Positions 49,759 through 57,870 of a stretch of 64,000 nucleotides of DNA are shown here, one piece after another (within the stretch, counting starts at the first letter, position 1; every line of letters starts with the position of its first letter). The notes beneath the pieces are model-generated. The model had not been told where the DNA came from. It was given only the letters and a program-made list of their open reading frames with translations, and searched no databases. The translations under genes and the position numbers were made by a program. Source of the stretch: JACPYM01 sp031423495 (lineage in GTDB: Bacteria > Acidobacteriota > Blastocatellia > RBC074); contig JANPFP010000212.1 in NCBI GenBank assembly GCA_031423495.1, positions 79,563 through 143,562 on the forward strand. The letters run 5' to 3'.

Positions 49759-50219
49759 CACGATGCGAACTGTCGCAATAGCTCCTGATCTTTTTCGTAA
49801 GTCAGTGTTTGCAATGCTTCCGCCACCGGAAACCACTGCGTTTTTACGACTTCTTCTGAAACCTCGAAATTCTGTTTGCCTACGGTTTTCATGTGCCAGA
49901 ACAAAACCACTTTGGGTTTGCGGTTTACCGCGTAAGCAATCGTGCCAGCAAAGTCGGTGATCTGCGCGTCGTAACCCGTTTCTTCTTTCACTTCGCGCAA
50001 CGCCGCCGCATCCCATCCCGCGTCGCTCTTTTCGATGTGGCCTTTCGGCAGCGTCCAGTCGTTGTAACGCGGTCGCAAAATCAACAAGACCTCGCGGCCT
50101 TTTTTCGTCTTGCGCCACAGAATGCCGCCCGCCGCATACGTGATTGCAGATGGCAGATGGCGGATTGCGGATTGTCGCCGTTCGGTTGTTTGCGTTTGCT
50201 TAAATGTTTTCTTTGCCAT
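49758..50219 (-). CDS. Nudix hydrolase
   Basis: A 153-residue protein starting MAKKTFKQTQ at ATG 50219. The Nudix box is GHIEKSDAGWDAAALREVKE followed by ETGY, with the metal-binding Glu residues in REVKEE; the first box Glu is replaced by Asp and the spacer is one residue longer than the textbook motif, a variation seen in Ap4A-type members. The preceding ILRPRYNDWTLPKGH also fits diadenosine-polyphosphate or nucleotide-sugar hydrolases. Residues ~15-28 (RQSAIRHLPSAITYAAGG region) are encoded by a heptamer repeat. It lies between pyrK and pyrD and overlaps the pyrD start by one base. Substrate unknown. Confidence 0.85.
   Translation of the reverse strand: MAKKTFKQTQTTERRQSAIRHLPSAITYAAGGILWRKTKKGREVLLILRPRYNDWTLPKGHIEKSDAGWDAAALREVKEETGYDAQITDFAGTIAYAVNRKPKVVLFWHMKTVGKQNFEVSEEVVKTQWFPVAEALQTLTYEKDQELLRQFAS
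50142..50174. repeat. 7-bp tandem repeat (GATTGCG/GATGGCA type) inside the Nudix gene
   Basis: GATTGCA, GATGGCA, GATGGCG, GATTGCG and a partial GATTG in one 7-bp register. On the Nudix strand it encodes the QSAIRHLPSAI segment upstream of the Nudix fold. Confidence 0.9.
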
Positions 50220-50237
50220 GTGTTCTTTGTTTCGGTT

Positions 50238-50258
50238 CAATCCGCAGTCCGCAATCAG
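50238..50258. repeat. Short 7-bp repeat between pyrK and the Nudix gene
   Basis: Read on the minus strand: GATTGCG, GACTGCG, GATTG. Same family as the two arrays nearby but in opposite orientation; it fills most of the 35-bp gap after the pyrK stop. Confidence 0.75.
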
Positions 50259-51073
50259 AAATGCAGTTCGTCGCTCCAAAACACCGGCCCGTCGGTGCAG
50301 ACTTTTTTATAAACGAAGCCTTCCACGCATTGGTTTTTCACGGCGACCGAACAGCCTACGCATACGCCGTAACCGCAGCCCATTGGCGCTTCGAGCGAAA
50401 GTTGCGCAGGCACATCGTATTGCGCGGCGAGCTTGGCTACCGCGTGCAACATCGGGTCAGGGCCGCATCCGTAAATCACTTTCGGCAGTTGCGGCGTAGC
50501 CTTCAAATGCGCTTCAAGTGGCGTCGTCACAAATCCTTTGTCGCCGTAATCGCCTTCCATCGTCGCCGTGTGAACCTTGCCTTGGGCGATCAATGCTTTA
50601 AAGTCATTCAGTCCGCACAAGTCGCCTTTGCTCGCGCCACCAATGAAAAGCCGCACGGGAATCTGCCACGCGATCAGCTTTTCGGCGAGCATGAAAAGTG
50701 CGGCAGAACCTACGCCGCCCGCGACTAAGACGGCTTCGCGCCCGCGTGCGAAATCGAGATCAAATGAATTGCCAAGTGCGCCTAAAAACTTGACGCCTTC
50801 ACCCTCGCGCAATTGTGCCAACGCCGCCGTACCGCGCCCCATAATTTGATAGATGAATTCGACTTCAGCCGATTTGTTATCACGCGCAGCCCGATAAAAC
50901 GCCATCGCGCGGCGCAACAGCGGTTCTTCAACGCCGTCGGCCTTGAGCATCGCAAACTGCCCCGGCAGCACCGCGAGCGGCGTAGCCAATTGCAAACGCA
51001 ACAAGCCATACCGACGGCCAGACTCAGCCGTGCTTAGTTCGTTTAACGTGACGGTTCCGACAATGTCTAACAA
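50255..51073 (-). CDS. pyrK: Dihydroorotate dehydrogenase electron-transfer subunit
   Basis: A 272-residue FAD/[2Fe-2S] protein of the ferredoxin-reductase fold that carries electrons from PyrD to NAD. The iron-sulfur cysteines lie in MGCGYGVCVGCSVAV and the later QCVEGF...KKVC part. Landmarks are LPGQFAMLKADG, LRRAMAFYR, FIYQIMGRGTAAL, VLVAGGVGSAALFML and VIYGCGPDPML. No ATG fits the conserved N terminus; TTG 51073 is chosen because AGGAG lies 9 nt upstream and gives MLDIVGTVTLNEL. It is the first gene of the pyrK-Nudix-pyrD-M23-pyrF run. Confidence 0.93.
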   Translation of the reverse strand: MLDIVGTVTLNELSTAESGRRYGLLRLQLATPLAVLPGQFAMLKADGVEEPLLRRAMAFYRAARDNKSAEVEFIYQIMGRGTAALAQLREGEGVKFLGALGNSFDLDFARGREAVLVAGGVGSAALFMLAEKLIAWQIPVRLFIGGASKGDLCGLNDFKALIAQGKVHTATMEGDYGDKGFVTTPLEAHLKATPQLPKVIYGCGPDPMLHAVAKLAAQYDVPAQLSLEAPMGCGYGVCVGCSVAVKNQCVEGFVYKKVCTDGPVFWSDELHF

Positions 51074-51191
51074 GTGGGATTGCTCCTGAAAATACGAAAA
51101 GGGATGACTACTGATTGGAAGCAAGCCGCAGTCTAGCATCAGCCTTTCGCTTGCAACAAGATTTCAGTTTTTGTGAATGCTTGAGCCGCTT

Positions 51192-51298
51192 GTGTCCGTA
51201 GCCCGACCGTAAGCGAGGGCTACCGTCACGATGCGCCTGATGATGCCGAAAGGACACAATGCCGAGGTAGCCCTCGCTTACGGTCGGGCTACGGACAC
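51192..51298. repeat. Inverted repeat with 33-bp perfect arms (GTAGCCCTCGCTTACGGTCG family)
   Basis: Arms 51192-51224 and 51266-51298 are exact reverse complements around a 41-nt loop. It lies in the 357-bp divergent gap between pyrK and ilvD, closer to pyrK. The rest of the gap (51299-51430) should contain the ilvD promoter and leader; an AAGGAG sequence at about 51390 lies too far from the ATG to be its ribosome-binding site. The arm sequence has the look of a dispersed intergenic repeat. Confidence 0.9.
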
Positions 51299-51430
51299 GC
51301 TTGCAATGAGCCTTGCGCCCCTTTCCAAACTTCGCCACAATGCCCGCGCTTTCACGAGCGCAAATCTCATCAGCAATTTTACGAAAAACAAGGAGAGAGC
51401 CTGTCATTCAAGCGGGCTAACGAATTCACT

Positions 51431-53107
51431 ATGGCGTTTGAACCGAAACATCAGAGTCACATCATCACCAGCGGACGCGACCGCGCGCCGGCCCGTTCTA
51501 TGCTCAAGGCGATTGGTTTCAACGACGAAGACCTCGCCAAGCCCATCATCGGCGTCTGCCATATGTGGATCGAAACCATGCCGTGCAATTTCAACCACCG
51601 CGACCTGGCGGTGAAGGTGAAAGAAGGCATTCGTGCGGCGGGCGCGACGCCGATGGAATTCAATACGATCTCGATCAGCGACGGCGTGACGATGGGTACG
51701 CAAGGCATGAAGGCTTCGCTGGTGAGCCGCGACCTGATTGCCGATTCGATTGAACTGGTCGGGCGCGGCTATTTGTTTGACGCGATGATCGTGATTGTCG
51801 GATGCGACAAGACGATTCCCGCCGCCGCGATGGGGCTGACGCGGTTGAATCTGCCTTCGTTGATTTTGTATAGCGGTTCGATTGCGCCCGGTCACGCGCA
51901 AGGCCGCGACCTCACGCTGCAAGACGTATTCGAAGCCGTCGGCGCGAACGCCGCAGGCAAACTCGATGATGCAGGCTTGCTCGAAATCGAAGACAAAGCC
52001 TGCCCCGGCGCGGGCGCGTGTGGCGGACAGTTCACCGCCAACACGATGGCGATGGTGATGGAATTCATCGGCCTCGCCGTGATGGGCACGGGCAGCGTAG
52101 GCGCGACTGATCCGCGCAAAGAAGCCACGGCGTTTGAGGCAGGCAAATACATCGTTGATCTGTTGCGGCGCAACACGCGCCCCAGCGACATTCTTACGCG
52201 CGAAGCTTTTGAAAACGCGATTGTCGGCGTAGCGGCTACGGGCGGTTCGACCAATGCCGTATTGCACTTGCTGGCGATGGCACGCGAAGCGAATGTGCCT
52301 TTGACGATTGATGATTTCGACACGATCAGCAACAAGACGCCGTTGATTGCCGACCTCAAGCCGGGCGGGAAATACATGGCGTTGGATTTAGCAAAAGCCG
52401 GCGGCATCGGCCTCGTCGCGCGTCGCTTGATCGAGGGCGGATACTTGCACGCCGACGCGCAAACCGTCAGCGGTCTTACGATCAAACAGGAAGCCGAACT
52501 CGCCGACGAAACGCCGGGGCAGGACGTGGTTTATACGACTGAGAAACCGATCAAGGCCAGCGGCGGCTTGGTGATTCTCAAAGGGAATATCGCGCCCGAA
52601 GGCTGCGTGCTGAAACTTTCAGGTTTTGAACGCCGCGCGCAACGCGGCCCCGCGCGCGTGTTCGAGTGCGAAGAAGACGCGATGGCGGCGGTTACGGGCA
52701 ATCAGATCAACCCTGGCGATGTAATTGTGATTCGTTATGAAGGCCCCAAAGGCGGCCCCGGCATGCGCGAAATGCTCGGCGTCACCGGCGCGCTCACCGG
52801 CCTAGGCCTAGCTGACACCGTGGCACTATTAACTGACGGACGTTTCAGCGGCGCTACGCGGGGCTTTTGCATCGGCCACGTCGCGCCCGAAGCCGCCGCG
52901 CGCGGCCCCATCGCCGCCATCCACGAAGGCGACATCATTGACATTGATATCGCCAATCGAAAATTGAACGTAGAGCTTTCTGACGAAGCCATCGCCGCGC
53001 GGCTGGCGACGTGGCAAGCGCCCGAACCGCGTTTCAAGTCAGGCGTATTTCATCGTTACGCTGCGCTGGTCTCGTCGGCCTCAGAAGGCGCTATTCTCAA
53101 GGCGTAA
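51431..53107 (+). CDS. ilvD: Dihydroxy-acid dehydratase
   Basis: A 558-residue iron-sulfur enzyme that dehydrates dihydroxy acids to the 2-oxo acid precursors of valine, isoleucine and leucine. Cluster and active-site landmarks are GVCHMWIETMPCNFNH, GCDKTIPAAAMGLTRLN, CPGAGACGGQFTANTMA, GGSTNAVLHLLAMA, and near the end GRFSGATRGFCIGHVAPEAA. The length is normal. The ATG at 51431 gives the conserved N terminus (HIITSGRDRAPARSML soon after). No other branched-chain gene is adjacent. Confidence 0.97.
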   Translation: MAFEPKHQSHIITSGRDRAPARSMLKAIGFNDEDLAKPIIGVCHMWIETMPCNFNHRDLAVKVKEGIRAAGATPMEFNTISISDGVTMGTQGMKASLVSRDLIADSIELVGRGYLFDAMIVIVGCDKTIPAAAMGLTRLNLPSLILYSGSIAPGHAQGRDLTLQDVFEAVGANAAGKLDDAGLLEIEDKACPGAGACGGQFTANTMAMVMEFIGLAVMGTGSVGATDPRKEATAFEAGKYIVDLLRRNTRPSDILTREAFENAIVGVAATGGSTNAVLHLLAMAREANVPLTIDDFDTISNKTPLIADLKPGGKYMALDLAKAGGIGLVARRLIEGGYLHADAQTVSGLTIKQEAELADETPGQDVVYTTEKPIKASGGLVILKGNIAPEGCVLKLSGFERRAQRGPARVFECEEDAMAAVTGNQINPGDVIVIRYEGPKGGPGMREMLGVTGALTGLGLADTVALLTDGRFSGATRGFCIGHVAPEAAARGPIAAIHEGDIIDIDIANRKLNVELSDEAIAARLATWQAPEPRFKSGVFHRYAALVSSASEGAILKA

Positions 53108-53174
53108 GCCCAAACTGAGTATCACCGCGAAGCAGAGAGCGCGGGCGCATCGGGTTGATGGTAGGAGTTTCACT

Positions 53175-55079
53175 ATGCGACGAATTGCCTTTGCCTTGTG
53201 GTTGGCGCTGCTGTGCCGGCCGTTCGATTCACAAGCCGCCAAAGAACCATACAAAGATCAGTGGACGCGCGTGCAATCGAAAAATTTTTTGCTCGTCGGC
53301 AATGCCGGTGAAAAAGACATTCGCCGCATTGCGACCAAGTTCGAGCAGTTCCGGCAAATCTTTGCGCGGTTGTTTCCGAAAGCGCAAATCAAGGGCAACA
53401 TTCCGTTGCGCGTGGTCGTGTTCAAAAACCGCGAAGCCTTCGTGCCGTTTATGCCCGCCTATCAAGGCAAGGTCAGCGAAGTCGCCGGATATTTTCAGTC
53501 GGGGCAAGACGTACATCACATTGCCCTCACGGCTGAGATGATGGGCGAGATGCCTTATCGCACGATCTTTCATGAATACTCACACGCCCTGCTCAACGAC
53601 AACGCCTATCAGCCGCCCGCGTGGTTTAACGAAGGACTCGCCGAATTTTACAGCACGTTTGACGTAACCGATGGCGACAAGAAAGCCACGATTGGCAAGC
53701 CCATCCCTTCGCATATCTATCGGTTGCGCGATACGAAATTCATGCCACTCGCGCGCCTGTTTGCCGTAGACCACGGTTCCGCCGAATACAACGAAGCTGA
53801 CAAGAAAAGCATTTTTTACGCCGAGTCGTGGGCGCTCGTGCATTACCTGATGCTCGGCCACGAAGGCGCGCGGCAGCCGCAATTCATCAACTATCTGGGC
53901 TTGCTCGCCAACGGCAAAAACATCGGCGAAGCCTTTCAAACCGCCTTTCAAACCGATTTCGCCACAATGGAAAAAGAGCTGCGCGAATATATCAACCGCA
54001 GCACTTATCCGATTCAGCAATACACGGCGGACGGCAAATTCACTTTCGACGCGACGATGGAAAGCACGCCGTTGAGCGAAGCCGAAGGGCAGTATTATCT
54101 CGGCGATCTGGCGTTGCATTTGAGCCGCGCGAGTTGCGAACAGTACCTGGAAAAAGCCGTCGCGCTCGATCCGTCACTGGCGGTGGCGCACGCTTCGTTG
54201 GGCTTGGCAAAAGTTCGCAGTGGCAAGCTGGCTGAAGCCAAGCAGCATTTGCAAAAGGCTTCGTCGCTCAACGCCAAAAATTATTTGGTGCATTACTACT
54301 ACGCGCAGGCGCTGTTTGAAGAGGTAATCGGGCCGGGCGTGCAAACTCGCGTCGTCAGCAGCTTGCCCACTGACACCGCTGAAACCATGCGTACGCAACT
54401 CAAACAAGCCATCGCGCTCGAACCCACGTTTAGCGAAGCCTATCGCCTGCTGTCATTCGTTTATTTGATTACGAGTGAAAACCTCGACGAAGCCGAGACC
54501 CTGCTCAAGCGCGCGATTGAACTGAATCCGGGGCGCGGCGAGTTGGGCTATTCGCTGGCGCAAATTTATATGCGTCAGCAAAAGTTTGAAGACGCACGCG
54601 CTTCGCTCGACGCGCTTATCAAATACGCGACCGATCCGAAGCTGCGCGAACAGGCGACCAACCTGCTCGAATCGGTCAATCGCATGGCGGCGGCTTATGC
54701 ACGTTATGCGCCCGGCCAGGCCAAGCCGATTGAGACCGTAGAAAAAGAAAAGGAAGGCGAGTTTAAGGAAATCGCCGTCGCGCCGCGTCCTGCTTTGCGA
54801 AAACGCTTTGAAGGCGAAAAAGCCGAAGGCGTATTGCTCAAAATGGATTGCACCAAAGGGCTGACTGTTACTGTCAAAAGCTCCAAAGGAAATTTAGAGT
54901 TTCATTCGGCTACGCCTGACCGCGTGCAGTTCGTGACCTATTCGCAAGACGTAAGCGCCGAACTCACGTGCAGCACGTTCAAGACTCCGCCCAGTGTCAT
55001 CGTGACGTATCGTTACAACACCGACGCCCAGGCCAAACACGATGGCGAGTTGATTGCGATTGAGTTCGTCAAGCAATAG
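53175..55079 (+). CDS. Secreted gluzincin-like metallopeptidase with TPR repeats
   Basis: A 634-residue protein. The ATG at 53175 has TAGGAG 7 nt upstream and begins a signal peptide (RRIAFALWLALLCRPFDSQA). The zinc motif HEYSHALLND (HExxH) and the downstream Glu in WFNEGLAEFYS are those of the peptidase-MA-like gluzincin group (DUF1570-related). Residues ~300-510 hold TPR units (CEQYLEKAVALDPSLAVAHA, AKQHLQKASSLNAKNYLVHY, AETLLKRAIELNPGRGELGY). The last ~90 residues are an unrecognised beta-rich domain. It probably works in the periplasm or is secreted; whether it still cleaves protein cannot be read here. It stands alone between ilvD and the convergent hslO. Confidence 0.85.
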   Translation: MRRIAFALWLALLCRPFDSQAAKEPYKDQWTRVQSKNFLLVGNAGEKDIRRIATKFEQFRQIFARLFPKAQIKGNIPLRVVVFKNREAFVPFMPAYQGKVSEVAGYFQSGQDVHHIALTAEMMGEMPYRTIFHEYSHALLNDNAYQPPAWFNEGLAEFYSTFDVTDGDKKATIGKPIPSHIYRLRDTKFMPLARLFAVDHGSAEYNEADKKSIFYAESWALVHYLMLGHEGARQPQFINYLGLLANGKNIGEAFQTAFQTDFATMEKELREYINRSTYPIQQYTADGKFTFDATMESTPLSEAEGQYYLGDLALHLSRASCEQYLEKAVALDPSLAVAHASLGLAKVRSGKLAEAKQHLQKASSLNAKNYLVHYYYAQALFEEVIGPGVQTRVVSSLPTDTAETMRTQLKQAIALEPTFSEAYRLLSFVYLITSENLDEAETLLKRAIELNPGRGELGYSLAQIYMRQQKFEDARASLDALIKYATDPKLREQATNLLESVNRMAAAYARYAPGQAKPIETVEKEKEGEFKEIAVAPRPALRKRFEGEKAEGVLLKMDCTKGLTVTVKSSKGNLEFHSATPDRVQFVTYSQDVSAELTCSTFKTPPSVIVTYRYNTDAQAKHDGELIAIEFVKQ

Positions 55080-55140
55080 TGGCTAGTGGTTAGCAGTTAG
55101 TGGCTAGTGAAATTTGCTAGCCACTAGCCACTAACTGCTA
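55077..55140. repeat. Heptamer-built inverted repeat between two convergent genes
   Basis: Left side: TAGTGGC, TAGTGGT, TAGCAGT, TAGTGGC, TAGTG in a 7-bp register starting at the stop codon of the upstream gene (TAG 55077-55079). Right side is the mirror image. The core arms 55091-55109 and 55122-55140 are perfect 19-bp complements with a 12-nt loop, and the right end (CTA 55138-55140) is the TAG stop of hslO. It probably terminates both genes. Confidence 0.9.
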
Positions 55141-56049
55141 CATCACCATTTCCGTCGGATAAAGAATTTCGTAAAGCGCTGCTTCGCTGATGAGATAGAC
55201 GGCGCTGCAAAAGTGGCAGGTCATTTCGGCACCTTTGTCTTCGGTGAGCATGTCTTCAACTTCGGCGCGTTCGAGGCACGAGATGATGTTGATCGCGCGG
55301 TCGTAAGAGCAATTGCAACGGAACTCGACCGGCATGCGATGCAGCGTTTCAAAAGGCATTGCGCCTAACACGAGTTGCAACATGCCTTCGGCGTCGGTGC
55401 CGCGCCGAATCATTTCGGTCGGATGCGGAGCCTGCATCACAGCCTTTTCAATCGCGGCAATGGTTTCATCCTGTGCGCCGGGCATGACCTGAATCAAATA
55501 GCCGCCCGAAGCCGCGACGCGGTCTTGTTCGCCTTCGACAAATACGCCCAGTGACAACGCCGATTGAATCTGTTCGGAGTGCAGCAGGTAATGCGCCAGG
55601 TCTTCGGCAATCTCGCCCGACACAATCGGCACAGTGCCGACATAAGGTTCCGGGTTGAGTCCGATCTCGCCGCCGATTTCACGGATGACATTGAGCATGC
55701 CTCCGCCGACAATGGCTTTCACGTCGAGCTTGCCCGCCGCAGTGAGCGGCGCATCAGCCAGCGGATTCCGCACATAACCGCGCACCGTGCCGTGTGCGCT
55801 CGCTTCTGCCGTAAGCCCGCCAATCGAACCGCGACAATCAAAGCGCAGTGTCAAGCGTTCGAGGTCTTTGAGCGTACGCCCCAACAACAGCGCGCCGGTC
55901 AGCACACGCCCCAAGGCGGCTGACACCACCGGCGTCGCCTTGTGTCGCTGGCAGGCTTCGTCGGTCAGCGAAGTCGTCACCGCCGCCAACAAACGAATCG
56001 TCGCATCAGTAGTCGTCGCTTGAATGAGATGATCTTCTGGTAATTGCAT
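55138..56049 (-). CDS. hslO: Redox-regulated chaperone Hsp33
   Basis: A 303-residue cytoplasmic holdase activated by oxidation. The zinc-binding C-terminal switch is complete: RCNCSYDRA (C-x-C) and MTCHFCSAVY (C-x2-C). N-terminal landmarks are LGRVLTGALLLGRTLKDLER, RGYVRNPLAD and GGMLNVIREIG. It is 13 bp downstream of the ArnT-like gene on the same strand. Its stop codon lies in the inverted repeat shared with the convergent gene. Confidence 0.95.
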   Translation of the reverse strand: MQLPEDHLIQATTTDATIRLLAAVTTSLTDEACQRHKATPVVSAALGRVLTGALLLGRTLKDLERLTLRFDCRGSIGGLTAEASAHGTVRGYVRNPLADAPLTAAGKLDVKAIVGGGMLNVIREIGGEIGLNPEPYVGTVPIVSGEIAEDLAHYLLHSEQIQSALSLGVFVEGEQDRVAASGGYLIQVMPGAQDETIAAIEKAVMQAPHPTEMIRRGTDAEGMLQLVLGAMPFETLHRMPVEFRCNCSYDRAINIISCLERAEVEDMLTEDKGAEMTCHFCSAVYLISEAALYEILYPTEMVM

Positions 56050-56062
56050 AACTATCGCTTTG

Positions 56063-57784
56063 CTATAAATTCGGCTTCCGCAACCACACTCGCATCATTA
56101 CCCATCCGCAACCGGGCGAACAAAGCGCGACGCGGTCGTCGCCTTTGGGGAAGTCTAAACGCCCTAATGGTAAGTAACGTTCGACCAAGCCGTTTGACCA
56201 GCGTTGCGGCGTAATGACGATCAGGCTCGAAGCGTTGCGTTCGGTCATCGTGCGTTCGATTTCATCAATCGTCATTGCCGTGACGAGTTCGGATTTAGCG
56301 TCGCGCAGCGGCATGTCTGGCGCATAAAAATCGAAGCTGTGATGATTGTTGATAAAGAAAATCGCGCGTTCGCCGGGGAAGGCGAGTTGGCGCGTAGTGC
56401 GAATGAATTCGCGCAACGATTCGCGTTGCGCGATGGCGGGCGAGGCGAGGCGTAAAGCGACGATTAACAGCAGCGTTATGCCTACGGGTAAAAACAGCGT
56501 CGCCCAGCCGAACTTGCGCATCGTCAAGAACGCCAGATAAAGCAACGCGACGAATGCGACCAGACACACCAACGCCGTCACCGACGAAGCCGGTAACAAG
56601 GGACGTTGGCGTCCGGCAAACCAACCGACCACTGCCAACAGCAAGCACAAAACCGTCGTCACCCACGCCGCCCACGGAATGCGTTCTGCCGTCCACCAGC
56701 GTTCAATCTCAAGCCCTGCCAACAGCGCCAACGCGGGGAAAATCGGCAGGATGTAACCGGGCAGCTTCGAGCCGGAAAGCGAAAAGAACACGAGCGGAAC
56801 CACGACCCACAGCCACAAAAACAACCGCAAGCGTTCGGCGGGTTCGGTCAATAACGCGCGGCGTTCTTGCACGGCACGTTGCGCGCTAGCGACCAGCCAC
56901 ATCGTCCACGGAAAGCAGCCAGCGAGCGCGACCAGCAAGAAAAAATAGAAGGGCTGCGGGTGTTTATATTTGTTGCTGACGTACCGCTGAAAGTGATGAC
57001 CGATGATGAAATCGTCTATGAACAAGCGTCCGTGCTGCATCAGCATCGGCAAGTACCAAGTGGACGCCACCGCGATCATCAGTCCACCGCCGAGCAGCCA
57101 GAGCTTCGGTCGCCACAACACACGCAAGCGGCGCGTGAGCAAGAGATAAGCGCCGATGATGCCAGCGGGCAGGATGAATCCGACCAAGCCTTTCGCAAGC
57201 AGCGCGAAGCCGAGTGCGGCGGCAAAGGCATACCAATAACTATCGCGCGGCTTTTCGCTGTCGCCGTCGCTATCGCTGGATTGCTCCCACAGAAAGAATG
57301 CGAGCAACGCCGCTGCCAGACAAACCGTGAGCGGCAAATCAAACGTTGCCGCGCGCGCAAAGCCCAACCACAAGGCCATCGTCAACAACACCGATGCGCT
57401 GACGTAGCCATACCGAGCCGAATTGACGCGGCAACCAAAAGCGTAGAGCAGCAGGACTGCGACAGCCGCCAGCAAGGTTATGCCGAGACGCGCGGCAAAT
57501 TCAGAGACGCCAAACAACTTGAAACCCAAGGCCGAAAGCCAATAGGTGAGCGCCGGTTTCTCGAACCACGTGATGTCGGCCAGACGCGGCGTAATCCAGT
57601 CGCCGCTTAAATACATCTCGCGCGCGACTTCGGCATAACGCGGTTCGTCAGGGCCGAGAAAAGGCAGATTCCCTAAGCCGTAAAACAACGCGAACAAACT
57701 CAACGCCAGCAGAGCCAACGGCCCGAAGCGCCGCCAGCGCGAGTCTTGAGATGGATTAGTGATTTCAGTTTCAGCAGCTTGCAC
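56063..57784 (-). CDS. ArnT-like family 39 glycosyltransferase (membrane)
   Basis: A 573-residue inner-membrane protein with about 11-12 helices. The first periplasmic loop carries the PMT/ArnT signature LGPDEPRYAEVAREMYLSGD, with the acidic catalytic pair, followed by WITPRLADITWFEKPALTYW. It is expected to transfer a sugar from a polyprenyl-phosphate carrier to lipid A or a similar acceptor at the periplasmic face. L-Ara4N specificity is not shown and no arn genes are nearby. The C-terminal periplasmic part ends near MRVWLRKPNL. It precedes hslO by 13 bp. Confidence 0.85.
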   Translation of the reverse strand: MQAAETEITNPSQDSRWRRFGPLALLALSLFALFYGLGNLPFLGPDEPRYAEVAREMYLSGDWITPRLADITWFEKPALTYWLSALGFKLFGVSEFAARLGITLLAAVAVLLLYAFGCRVNSARYGYVSASVLLTMALWLGFARAATFDLPLTVCLAAALLAFFLWEQSSDSDGDSEKPRDSYWYAFAAALGFALLAKGLVGFILPAGIIGAYLLLTRRLRVLWRPKLWLLGGGLMIAVASTWYLPMLMQHGRLFIDDFIIGHHFQRYVSNKYKHPQPFYFFLLVALAGCFPWTMWLVASAQRAVQERRALLTEPAERLRLFLWLWVVVPLVFFSLSGSKLPGYILPIFPALALLAGLEIERWWTAERIPWAAWVTTVLCLLLAVVGWFAGRQRPLLPASSVTALVCLVAFVALLYLAFLTMRKFGWATLFLPVGITLLLIVALRLASPAIAQRESLREFIRTTRQLAFPGERAIFFINNHHSFDFYAPDMPLRDAKSELVTAMTIDEIERTMTERNASSLIVITPQRWSNGLVERYLPLGRLDFPKGDDRVALCSPGCGWVMMRVWLRKPNL

Positions 57785-57870
57785 GTTGATCTGGTAACGG
57801 GTTTGGGTTGGAACGATGGGCTAGAGTAGCATTGCCTTTTCTAAACGAAAACCGGAGAAAGCAATCAACC

